Of a DNA stretch of 62,413 bases, positions 32,773 through 40,314 are shown one piece after another. The notes below the pieces were generated by a model, which saw only the letters and a list, made by a program, of their open reading frames with translations, ran no database searches and was not told where the DNA came from. Location: contig CAZPAY010000013.1 in NCBI GenBank assembly GCA_964584805.1, positions 1-62,413 of the forward strand, read 5' to 3'. This DNA is from JABHIE01 sp964584805 (lineage in GTDB: Bacteria > Planctomycetota > UBA1135). The first letter of the stretch is position 1; each line of letters starts with the position of its first letter. Position numbers and translations under genes: made by a program.

Positions 32773-33867
32773 ATGCGCATCTGTGCTCTCTTGCTACTTC
32801 TCGCTGGTGCTTGCCAAACCATGCCTCAACAATCCACCGAAATCACCATCCCAACTGCTACGGCCGTGCAATTTGCCGAGCTCGCGCTGGATGGCATCAC
32901 GCGCGAATTCCCCAATAAGCCCTGCGAGGTCCAAGCATCGGCTGCAGACGCCTTGACACCCCGTGCTATGCATCCGGCTTTCTTCGGCTCTTTCGATTGG
33001 CACAGCGCAGTGCACAGCCACTGGATGTTGGTTCGCCTCCTGCATCAATTCCCCGATTTACCCCAAGAGCTACGCGATCGAATCCAAGGTGTTTTGAGTG
33101 CACACCTGTCCGCCGAAAATATGCAAGCCGAGTTGGCTTATTTTGAGCAAAAGCACAATCGCTCTTTCGAGCGAATGTACGGTTGGGCCTGGTACCTCAC
33201 CCTCTGCCGAGAAATCGCATCAACCGACGACGCCACTTCACTCCAGTGGTCCAAAAACCTTGCCCCATTAGAAAACCTATTGGCTCAACGCATTCTGGAT
33301 TACCTCCCCCGCTTGGCTTGGCCCAATCGAGTAGGTGTCCATCAAGACACGGCTTTTGCCCTCGGAATGGTTTTAGACTGGGCCCGCGCAAGTAACCGAA
33401 ATGACATCGAAACCCTCATTTTGACTCGTGCGCAAGATTGGTATGGCGACGACATCAACTGGCCTGCCGCCTATGAACCATCCGGTGAAGATTTTTTCTC
33501 AGCGGGCCTCAACGAAGCCGATCTTATGCGGCGCGTCCTTGCGCCGAATGATTATGCCGATTGGTTGACCACATTCCTTCCTGGATTGGCCACCGCGACG
33601 ACACCCCAGTTGCTGCAACCGGTTGTCGTCCCCGATGTAACCGATGGGAAAATTGTCCACCTCGCCGGCCTCAATTTGTCACGCGCGTGGTGCTTGCGAG
33701 GAATCGCTTCTGCTCTCGACCCAGATGACCCGCGCCATGCCGTTTGCGAGGATGCCGCTCAACTCCACACCGACGCGGGCCTCGCATATGTTTTTAGCGG
33801 CCACTATGAAGGCGAGCACTGGTTGGCCTCGTTTGCGGCCTATCTACTGACTGGCGCAGGGCTCTAG
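32773..33867 (+). CDS. DUF2891 family lipoprotein
   Basis: A 364-residue protein whose start MRICALLLLLAGACQT carries a lipobox (LAGAC), so it is probably anchored in the envelope. The body matches DUF2891: HPAFFGSFDWHSAVHSHWML, then FERMYGWAWYLTLC, and VGVHQDTAFALGMVLDWA, a family predicted to be an alpha/alpha-barrel with a conserved DWHS site. Its activity is unknown. It lies between the two leucine-catabolism genes but on the opposite strand; its TAG stop overlaps the convergent HMG-CoA lyase stop in one CTAG (33864-33867). Confidence 0.8.
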   Translation: MRICALLLLLAGACQTMPQQSTEITIPTATAVQFAELALDGITREFPNKPCEVQASAADALTPRAMHPAFFGSFDWHSAVHSHWMLVRLLHQFPDLPQELRDRIQGVLSAHLSAENMQAELAYFEQKHNRSFERMYGWAWYLTLCREIASTDDATSLQWSKNLAPLENLLAQRILDYLPRLAWPNRVGVHQDTAFALGMVLDWARASNRNDIETLILTRAQDWYGDDINWPAAYEPSGEDFFSAGLNEADLMRRVLAPNDYADWLTTFLPGLATATTPQLLQPVVVPDVTDGKIVHLAGLNLSRAWCLRGIASALDPDDPRHAVCEDAAQLHTDAGLAYVFSGHYEGEHWLASFAAYLLTGAGL

Positions 33868-34718
33868 ACCAAAAACTCACGCAACCAAGCCACCGCGCCA
33901 TCGAGCGCCTCTGCTTGCATGTCGTGAGCAAAGCCCTCTTCCTTAAGCAAACGAAGCAAGGCTACCGTGTCAAAGTTGCCCGCGGCACCCGGAGCAAATG
34001 GACAACCGCCCGTGCCACCCGCTGCTGCGTCAAATTGATGCACACCGAGACCTAAAGCCGCGCGCACATTTTCGTCAGCACGACCATGTGTATCGTGAAA
34101 GTGCAACGCCAAATGCTCAAGCGGCGCGGCAAGCATTGCGCGACCGACCAACTCAAAAACACGCGCGGGCGTGCCGAGCCCAAGCGTATCGGCGAGCACC
34201 AAAGTCTCAGCGCCGTGACCCTGATAGGCGTCAAGCAAGGCCCCCACACGACCGGTGTCGGTGTCACCCTCAAAGGGGCAAGCGAAAGCCATCGAAACAT
34301 AAGCACGCACAGCAAAGCCATCGGCTTTGGCCATATCAATCAAGCTGCAGTTGGCCGCCTGAGATTCTTCGACACTCATGCCCACATTAGCCTGACTATG
34401 CGATTCAGTTGCGGAAACAAGCAAAGTAACACCGTCTAGGCCGGCCTCTCGAAAAGACGCATAACCACGCTCATTCGGCACTAAAGCAAACAAGGGCGTG
34501 TCGCCCCGCCAAGAAGATTCGCTCAGGTTTGAAGACAATTCAGCCGCTCCAGCCATCTGAGGCACGCGTTTGTCCGAGACAAACGCCGCCACCTCAATGC
34601 TGGACGGCTTCGCGCTCGCCAACCGAGACACGAATTCAGCGCGCACCGCAGGTGACAAAATCGCCGGCTCATTTTGCAGGCCGTCCCGAGGGGCGACTTC
34701 ATGGATGCGGATATCCAT
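33864..34718 (-). CDS. hydroxymethylglutaryl-CoA lyase
   Basis: Splits HMG-CoA to acetyl-CoA and acetoacetate, the last step of leucine breakdown. The 284-residue TIM barrel shows EVAPRDGLQNE (start), VPQMAGAAEL, HFHDTHGRADEN with metal-binding histidines, and the signature GGTGGCPFAPGAAGN with the catalytic cysteine. The motif FVSDKRVPQM varies from the usual FVSPKWVPQM. I chose ATG 34718: it overlaps the stop of the upstream kinase gene by one base (TGATG), while the alternative start at 34781 lies 63 bases inside that gene. Confidence 0.9.
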   Translation of the reverse strand: MDIRIHEVAPRDGLQNEPAILSPAVRAEFVSRLASAKPSSIEVAAFVSDKRVPQMAGAAELSSNLSESSWRGDTPLFALVPNERGYASFREAGLDGVTLLVSATESHSQANVGMSVEESQAANCSLIDMAKADGFAVRAYVSMAFACPFEGDTDTGRVGALLDAYQGHGAETLVLADTLGLGTPARVFELVGRAMLAAPLEHLALHFHDTHGRADENVRAALGLGVHQFDAAAGGTGGCPFAPGAAGNFDTVALLRLLKEEGFAHDMQAEALDGAVAWLREFLV

Positions 34719-35572
34719 CACGGAAACTTTGGCACATGCGACGCCATCGACGCACGCTTGGCTTCGATCTCTTTCGCCCACTGGCGCACTTCCGGATCAA
34801 CCTTTGTCTTGCACAAGTAGCGCAGTAAGAAACGCACACGATCTTGCTTGGTCATGGTCGGCGGCATCGAGTGCAACAATGCGGCCATGTCTTTGACCAG
34901 CCATCGGCGACGCGGCGGATGCCTTTGTTCAACGCGCTGCAAATCGATAATGTAAGGGCGACCCCAGCGCTCGTCTTTGGTCACAATAAGGTGCATGCAA
35001 TACAAATCTTTGTGGTAAAAGCCGGATGCATGAAAACGACGAATCATGCCTGACACATCGCGCAAAACTCGGTTCCGCATCTCAATCTGAGAAACGCCCT
35101 CTTGCGTGGGCCATGAATTCGATAAAAACTCGAGAAGAGTTGGTCCCTCAACCGCACGCGTAATCAAAAAGGAGTAACTCGGCGTGCCCATCAAGACGGA
35201 ACTCTCGCCCATCGCGATGGGTTCCGGCACATCAAAACCGGAACGGCGTAGGCGGCCGATGGCATCCCACTCGGTGCGCGCACCCGAGGCACAACTGCCA
35301 AATGGACAAAGTCGCTGCCATAAAGAAACGCCGCGGTGCACTTTTACATAGAGCACGCCCAAATCTGACTCAACGCGGTAAGTCGTGCGATAGCCCGCTT
35401 GGCGGACGACCTCGCCCTTGGGTAAAGTCACTCTGGCATTTTCGATCGTGTCGAGGCCTAGGGTCTGAAGGACGGGAACGGCTGATGCAGCGGCCAATAT
35501 GCGGCCATAATCCAACTCAACGGTCGGCACAGACTTCACTCGATAACGATGGGAATTCCCAGTTGGTGGCAT
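34718..35572 (-). CDS. WaaP/KdkA-family lipopolysaccharide kinase
   Basis: A 284-residue protein-kinase-like enzyme. The catalytic loop reads FHASGFYHKDLYCMHLIV, matching the LPS-kinase form H-x-D-x-Y-x-x-H-x-x, and the Mg site is YIIDLQRV (DLxR as in WaaP/InaA). The N-terminal lobe has YVKVH as the ATP lysine strand. Such enzymes phosphorylate heptose or Kdo in LPS core at the cytoplasmic face. That fits the lipid A genes in this window, though the substrate sugar cannot be told. A cysteine pair in CPFGSCASG is unusual. It heads a two-gene unit with HMG-CoA lyase, which makes no obvious metabolic sense. Confidence 0.75.
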   Translation of the reverse strand: MPPTGNSHRYRVKSVPTVELDYGRILAAASAVPVLQTLGLDTIENARVTLPKGEVVRQAGYRTTYRVESDLGVLYVKVHRGVSLWQRLCPFGSCASGARTEWDAIGRLRRSGFDVPEPIAMGESSVLMGTPSYSFLITRAVEGPTLLEFLSNSWPTQEGVSQIEMRNRVLRDVSGMIRRFHASGFYHKDLYCMHLIVTKDERWGRPYIIDLQRVEQRHPPRRRWLVKDMAALLHSMPPTMTKQDRVRFLLRYLCKTKVDPEVRQWAKEIEAKRASMASHVPKFP

Positions 35573-35578
35573 AGCTCA

Positions 35579-35607
35579 ATTCTGGCGGCATCTAGACTGA
35601 AAGGCAA
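35579..35607 (-). promoter_or_regulatory. promoter of the WaaP-like kinase gene, predicted leaderless
   Basis: Minus-strand TTGCCT (35602-35607), 17-base spacer, CAGAAT (35579-35584), 6 bases to the ATG at 35572. One of the clearest -35/-10 pairs in the window. Confidence 0.5.
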
Positions 35608-35620
35608 GCACTCTATATGA

Positions 35621-35633
35621 GGAAACAATTTCC
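35621..35633. promoter_or_regulatory. small palindrome GGAAA-CAA-TTTCC before the GDH pair
   Basis: The 124-base gap between the WaaP-like gene and the glutamate dehydrogenases holds a perfect 5-3-5 palindrome, 63 bases before gdh, and a TATCCT -10-like box at 35655-35660. It could be an operator controlling the GDH pair. Nothing else coding is seen in the gap. Confidence 0.3.
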
Positions 35634-35696
35634 ACAATTGCATAAACTCGGAAGTATCCTTTCCTGCATCTTTTCATTGCCCCACCCCATAGCGCC

Positions 35697-36962
35697 ATGA
35701 ATCCCCCCACCACTGGCAACGAATCCAACCCCTATCTGCAAATGCGGAAGCGGTTGGACAAAGCCGCCGAACTCGTCAACCTGGATCGCGGTCACTACGA
35801 GATCCTGTCTGAGCCTTTTCAAGAGCTCAGCATCGCCATCCCTGTCACCATGGATGACGGCTCTTTGCGTGTGTTCACGGGGTACCGCGTTCAGCATTCG
35901 ATTGCGCGTGGGCCGGCTAAAGGTGGCATCCGTTATGCGCCTGATGTGCATTTAGACGAAGTGCGCGCACTCGCCGCCTGGATGACTTGGAAATGTGCGG
36001 TCGTCAATGTGCCATTTGGTGGCGGCAAGGGCGGCATTATTTGCGACACTCGCCGCATGAGCCAAGGCGAGCTTGAGCGTTTAACACGCCGTTATGCCTC
36101 GGGTCTGCTCGACATCATCGGCCCTGAGCGCGATGTACCCGCGCCAGACATGAATACGAATGAGCAGGTCATGGCATGGTTCATGGACACTTACTCGATG
36201 CACGAACGCGCGACCCAAACCGCAATTGTGACGGGTAAGCCCATCGGCTTGGGTGGTTCAAAAGGCCGTCGCGAAGCAACAGGTCTAGGTGTAGCCTTCA
36301 CCGCGCGCGAGGCTCTTAAATTTGCAGGTCTTCCCGCGACGGGTTGCCGTGTCGCGGTCCAGGGCTCGGGCAATGTTGGTGGGCTAGGCGCGCTCTTCAT
36401 GCACGAGATGGGCCACAAAATTGTGGCGATTTCTGATATGTATGGCGCGATTCGTAACGATGAGGGGCTCGATATGCCCGCCGTCCTTGACCATCTCAAA
36501 GAGACGAGCAAACTTTCCGGTTTCCCAGGTTCAACCGACATGCTTGGCGAAGAATTGCTCACCATGGATTGCGATGTGTTAATTCCTGCAGCGACCGAAA
36601 ATCAAATCACCTCAGGCAATGCAGATGCCATCCAAGCCAAAGTGATTGTCGAAGGCGCAAATGGCCCGACCTCTGCCGAGGCTGATGCCATCCTTGAAGC
36701 CAAGGGTGTGGTCATCGCCCCAGATATTTTGGCCAATGCGGGCGGCGTAACGGTTTCCTATTTCGAGTGGGTGCAAAACCGTATGGGCTACTTCTGGGAA
36801 AAGCAGGATGTCTTTGACCGCATGGAGCGCATCATGGTTGATGCCTTCCGCGATGTGGAAACGGCGGCAAAAAAACACAACACCAGCCTGCGAATCGGCG
36901 CCTATTGCGTAGCCGTCGAGCGCGTGGCTTATTGCCTCAACATGCGCGGGATGTACGCCTAA
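35697..36962 (+). CDS. Glu/Leu/Phe/Val dehydrogenase, catalytic glutamate dehydrogenase
   Basis: Interconverts glutamate with 2-oxoglutarate and ammonia using NAD(P). The 421-residue protein has all active-site groups: K75 in RGPAKGGIR (substrate carboxylate), K99 in MTWKCAVV, catalytic K111 in GGGKGG and D151 in PAPDMN. The Rossmann domain has VQGSGNVGG. Length is typical of the hexameric 45-kDa class. It is followed after only four bases by a paralogue that has lost two of these lysines, so the pair is probably one heteromeric enzyme. Confidence 0.93.
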   Translation: MNPPTTGNESNPYLQMRKRLDKAAELVNLDRGHYEILSEPFQELSIAIPVTMDDGSLRVFTGYRVQHSIARGPAKGGIRYAPDVHLDEVRALAAWMTWKCAVVNVPFGGGKGGIICDTRRMSQGELERLTRRYASGLLDIIGPERDVPAPDMNTNEQVMAWFMDTYSMHERATQTAIVTGKPIGLGGSKGRREATGLGVAFTAREALKFAGLPATGCRVAVQGSGNVGGLGALFMHEMGHKIVAISDMYGAIRNDEGLDMPAVLDHLKETSKLSGFPGSTDMLGEELLTMDCDVLIPAATENQITSGNADAIQAKVIVEGANGPTSAEADAILEAKGVVIAPDILANAGGVTVSYFEWVQNRMGYFWEKQDVFDRMERIMVDAFRDVETAAKKHNTSLRIGAYCVAVERVAYCLNMRGMYA

Positions 36963-36966
36963 AGCT

Positions 36967-38259
36967 ATGGTTCATCAACCCCTACCCAGCGACCATCAGG
37001 CCCCGACGCCTTCTTTAGAAATCGACGACCCGTTTTCATCCATGATGGAACGATTCGACGAAGCCGCGGCACTGCTTGGTTTGGCGCCCGACGCCTACAT
37101 GGTGCTGCGCCAGCCAGACCGCGAGTTTAAATTTTCAATTCCGGTTGAATACGACGACGGCAGCGTAAAAGTCCATCATGGCTACCGCATCCGTCACAAT
37201 TTATCTCTTGGCCCCTGCTTGGGCGGTTTCCGACTTGATGGCGACTTGCGGCGTGATGAGTTGCGCGCCCTAGCCGGCTGGACGACCTGGAAATGTGCGG
37301 CACTCAATGTGCCATTTGGCGGCTCCATGGGCGGGGTTGATTTTGATCCTAAAGGCCATTCTGAGCAGACCGTTGAGCGCGTCGTGCGTCGCTACACATC
37401 TGGCTTGCTCGATTTGATTGGGCCAGAGCGCGACATCATGTTTCCTGATTTACACGCGACCGAGCAAGTGATGGCTTGGGCGCTCGACACCTATTCCATG
37501 CATGTACGCCACACCGAAAATGCGGTGGTTGTGGGTAAGCCTCTGGGGTTGGGCGGCACGATTGGCCGGCGCACGGCGATTGGTCGATGCGTACGCGTTT
37601 TGATGGAGACTCGCCTCAAGGCGATGGATTTCCCCGGCAAGGCCAAAGTCGCCGTCCAGGGTGCGGGCATTGTGGGCTCACAAGTCATGCGCGAGCTCGA
37701 AGAACACGGGCATCTCATTGTGGCAGTCAGCGATGTCAAGGGTGGGATCTACAACGACAACGGTTTTGATGTGGAAGACCTCCTTCGTCACCGGCGCCGC
37801 ACGGGCAGTGTTGCGGGCTATGCCGAAGGCGAAGCGATGACCGACGAAGAGCTACTCTCTCTCGATTGTGATGTGTTGATTCCTGCAGCAACAGCGCGAC
37901 AGATTACCGGCAAAAACGCCGACCAAATTCGCGCCAAGTTGATTGTTGAGGCGGCCAACGGCCCAACCACAAGGATGGCCGATCAAATCCTAAATGACCG
38001 TGGCATCCCTGTCGTCCCTGACCTTCTGGGCAATGCGGGCGCGATTTTGATTGCCTATTTTGAGTGGGTACAAAACCGCATGGGTTTCGCTTGGACCGAA
38101 GATGTCATCCATGAGCGACTCGATCGCATGGTGCTTGAGGCCTACCACAAGGCGCGTAAAGTCGCAGGTTCGCACAAAGTCGGGCTCCGCTTGGCGACCT
38201 GCATGCTGGGTGTTGAGCGTGTGGCTTACTTCGACCGCCTACGCGGGATTTACGCCTAG
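36967..38259 (+). CDS. GDH paralogue with lost active-site lysines, probable regulatory subunit
   Basis: A 430-residue homologue of the preceding gene, colinear over its whole length. Aligning the two by eye: K75 becomes L85 (GPCLGGFR), the catalytic K111 becomes M121 (GGSMGGV), while K109 (TTWKC) and D161 (MFPDLH) remain. The Rossmann motif VQGAGIVGS is kept, so nucleotide may still bind. An enzyme without the general-base lysine should not deaminate glutamate. Thermus has a hetero-hexameric GDH of a regulatory and a catalytic subunit, and this looks like a similar design; that role is inference. The frame is intact with normal codon use, so it is not a pseudogene. Confidence 0.85.
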   Translation: MVHQPLPSDHQAPTPSLEIDDPFSSMMERFDEAAALLGLAPDAYMVLRQPDREFKFSIPVEYDDGSVKVHHGYRIRHNLSLGPCLGGFRLDGDLRRDELRALAGWTTWKCAALNVPFGGSMGGVDFDPKGHSEQTVERVVRRYTSGLLDLIGPERDIMFPDLHATEQVMAWALDTYSMHVRHTENAVVVGKPLGLGGTIGRRTAIGRCVRVLMETRLKAMDFPGKAKVAVQGAGIVGSQVMRELEEHGHLIVAVSDVKGGIYNDNGFDVEDLLRHRRRTGSVAGYAEGEAMTDEELLSLDCDVLIPAATARQITGKNADQIRAKLIVEAANGPTTRMADQILNDRGIPVVPDLLGNAGAILIAYFEWVQNRMGFAWTEDVIHERLDRMVLEAYHKARKVAGSHKVGLRLATCMLGVERVAYFDRLRGIYA

Positions 38260-38291
38260 CACAATTGGGGTGTTTCTCTCATGAAGTGCGA

Positions 38292-38297
38292 TAGAAT
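38292..38297 (+). promoter_or_regulatory. -10 box TAGAAT of the TlpA-like gene
   Basis: TAGAAT lies 9 bases before the ATG at 38307, predicting a leader of at most a few bases. The 47-base gap after the GDH pair has no visible terminator hairpin. Confidence 0.4.
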
Positions 38298-38306
38298 TCG
38301 CCCTTC

Positions 38307-39383
38307 ATGAAGGCACTCCCTACTCTTCTTCTCATGCTTGCGCTTGGCGCGCCAGCTCTTTCCGCACAAGACCTCGTGGTGGGTTCTCCCGCCCCCGCTC
38401 TAACTGTCGAGCATTGGATACAGGGTGATGCTGCGCCTGCAAACCTAGAGAAAGGCATTTTTGTCGTTGAGTTTTGGGCGACATGGTGTGGCCCCTGCAA
38501 GTCGAGTATGCCCCACTTGACGAAGTTGGCGAAAGAATACAAAGGGCGCGTACAGTTCATGGGCGTGTCGGATGAAAAGCTTTTAGTCGTCAACACTTTC
38601 CTCAAGAATGGTTGGAGCGAAAAGATTGGCTACACGATTGGCACTGACACCGACGGCTCCATGCAAAAAGACTGGATGGAAGCTGGTAAGCAAGATGGCA
38701 TCCCTGTTGCTTTTTTAGTGCAGGACGGCATCGTCGTTTGGATCGGTCACCCCATGACCATTGATGATGTCCTCGCAGAAGTTGTTGCGGGCGAATACGA
38801 CTTAGAGGCTAAGAAAAAAGAAGCCGCGCGTGTACAAAAGCTCGAAGAAGCCGCCGCTCCCATCATGGCAAGAATCGAAGGCATTTGGGCCAAGCTCGGT
38901 GCAGCAGGTTCAGAAGAAGAGGCGATGGAAATTCTGAAAGAGGCGGTCCCGCTCTTTTTGGAAATTGTGGCACTGGACCCGGCCCATTTTGGTCAGATGC
39001 ATATGCAAGCGATAAGCATTCAAATGATGCTCGGCATGACTCAAGAGGCACTGACCGAGGCAGCGGCTTTTGTAAAGCACAATTGGAATAACGCCGAGGC
39101 ACTCAATGGCATTGCCTGGACGCTCGTTGACCCAGATAGCCCACCGCCAGCAACCGATACTGCGCTTGCCGTCAAAGCGGCAGCTCGTGCGGTTGAGCTT
39201 ACCAAAGAGAAAAACGCCGGCATCCTCGACACTCTCGCCCGCGCTTGCTTTGCTCATGGCGACCAAGAAGCTGCGGTCAAATGGGGCAAATTGGCTCTTA
39301 AACTAGCAGAAGGGGATGACATGAAAGCCGCCTTCCAAGATGCTCTCGATGATTACGAGGGCAAAGACGAGCTTGACTTCTAG
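38307..39383 (+). CDS. secreted TlpA-like thioredoxin with helical C-terminal domain
   Basis: A 358-residue exported protein: signal peptide (1-20, ALSA-Q), thioredoxin-fold domain (about 22-165) with redox motif WCGPC (60-64) and the cis-proline segment GIPVAFLV. The remaining 190 residues are helix-rich, with repeats that look like TPR units (AHFGQMHMQAISIQMML, NAEALNGIAWTLVD, AGILDTLARACFAHGDQEAA). Such proteins reduce or isomerise disulfides in the periplasm or help cytochrome maturation; the substrate is unknown. It stands alone and ends in a clear terminator. Confidence 0.85.
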   Translation: MKALPTLLLMLALGAPALSAQDLVVGSPAPALTVEHWIQGDAAPANLEKGIFVVEFWATWCGPCKSSMPHLTKLAKEYKGRVQFMGVSDEKLLVVNTFLKNGWSEKIGYTIGTDTDGSMQKDWMEAGKQDGIPVAFLVQDGIVVWIGHPMTIDDVLAEVVAGEYDLEAKKKEAARVQKLEEAAAPIMARIEGIWAKLGAAGSEEEAMEILKEAVPLFLEIVALDPAHFGQMHMQAISIQMMLGMTQEALTEAAAFVKHNWNNAEALNGIAWTLVDPDSPPPATDTALAVKAAARAVELTKEKNAGILDTLARACFAHGDQEAAVKWGKLALKLAEGDDMKAAFQDALDDYEGKDELDF

Positions 39384-39405
39384 GCGACAGCTTGCCAGTA
39401 AACAC

Positions 39406-39440
39406 AAGAGCCTCAGTCAATACAGCTGAGGCTCTTTCTT
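39406..39440 (+). terminator. intrinsic terminator after the TlpA-like gene
   Basis: An 11-bp perfect stem (39406-39416 with 39426-39436, AAGAGCCTCAG/CTGAGGCTCTT), 9-base loop, then TTCTTT-rich tail. It separates this gene from convergent nadK. Confidence 0.8.
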
Positions 39441-40306
39441 TAGGGCGCGGGTGCTTCGCCCCAATGCAACTTGCCACGCAAACGAGCAAAGAAAAGATGC
39501 TCGGGATCCACGATGAGCGGCAAGCGTCGGCGTGAAGGAGCCACGCGGATTTTGTCACCCGATCGAAGTTGGTATTCTTCGTGGCCGTCTGCAGTAAATT
39601 CTGAAGATTGATTCACCTGCAAGGTCGCGGACCGATGGCCAGGCAAAACGAGCGGGCGCATGCCGAGCATATGAGGCGCAATCGGAGTCACCAACCAAGC
39701 ATCAAGGCGAGGCGACAAAATTGGCCCGCCCGCGCTCAAAGCATAAGCCGTTGAACCCGTTGCTGTAGAAACGATGACGCCATCCCCGCGGTAGTTGCAA
39801 ACGGGGCGCCGGTCGACCCAAAGGCCAACATCAACCATGGAAGCCCCGGGGGCGCGAGTGACGACGACATCATTCAAGATATGTGTATCAAGCAAATCTT
39901 CGCCGTCGCGTCGAATGCGTACATTCATCAAAGCGCGATTTTCGACGCGACCCCGCCCAGCGAATACATCATCAAGAATGTCAATCGCTCGCTCAGGTGC
40001 AATGCCGGCCAAAAAACCTACGGAGCCGAAGTTAATGCCCATAACTGGGGCTCGTCGAGAACCCATTCGAGCAGATGCAGCAAGGATTGCACCATCCCCA
40101 CCGAGCACCAAAACCAAATCGGGCTTGCTTTCAACCGGGGCAAAATGCCGCTCTAAGTCGACACCAAGCACCTTGGCCTTAGAGGACAAATACTCTGCCA
40201 ACTCTGCCGCCAATTCAGGCACACGAGGTTTCGCATGGTCACCCAAGATGAGCACTCGCGGCTTTCGTGAGCGCGGCAATTTAATATTGTCGAGGCGCTG
40301 TCGCAT
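39440..40306 (-). CDS. nadK: NAD kinase
   Basis: Phosphorylates NAD to NADP. The 288-residue protein has the family motif LVLGGDGAIL, GINFGSVGFLAG, NDVVVTRAPGA, YRGDGVIVSTATGSTAYALS and GGPILSP. Last gene of the long pab-xse-dxs operon, eight bases after dxs; supply of NADPH fits the isoprenoid genes beside it. Confidence 0.94.
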   Translation of the reverse strand: MRQRLDNIKLPRSRKPRVLILGDHAKPRVPELAAELAEYLSSKAKVLGVDLERHFAPVESKPDLVLVLGGDGAILAASARMGSRRAPVMGINFGSVGFLAGIAPERAIDILDDVFAGRGRVENRALMNVRIRRDGEDLLDTHILNDVVVTRAPGASMVDVGLWVDRRPVCNYRGDGVIVSTATGSTAYALSAGGPILSPRLDAWLVTPIAPHMLGMRPLVLPGHRSATLQVNQSSEFTADGHEEYQLRSGDKIRVAPSRRRLPLIVDPEHLFFARLRGKLHWGEAPAP

Positions 40307-40314
40307 GAGCTGAA

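Noticed and set aside
35573..35696. Riboswitch or small RNA before the GDH pair
   Set aside because: Only a 13-base palindrome is visible; no longer stem or conserved riboswitch core could be traced.
36967..38259. Second GDH as a decaying pseudogene
   Set aside because: The frame is full length, the nucleotide-binding motif and catalytic Asp are intact and spacing to its partner is four bases; the lysine losses look selected rather than random.
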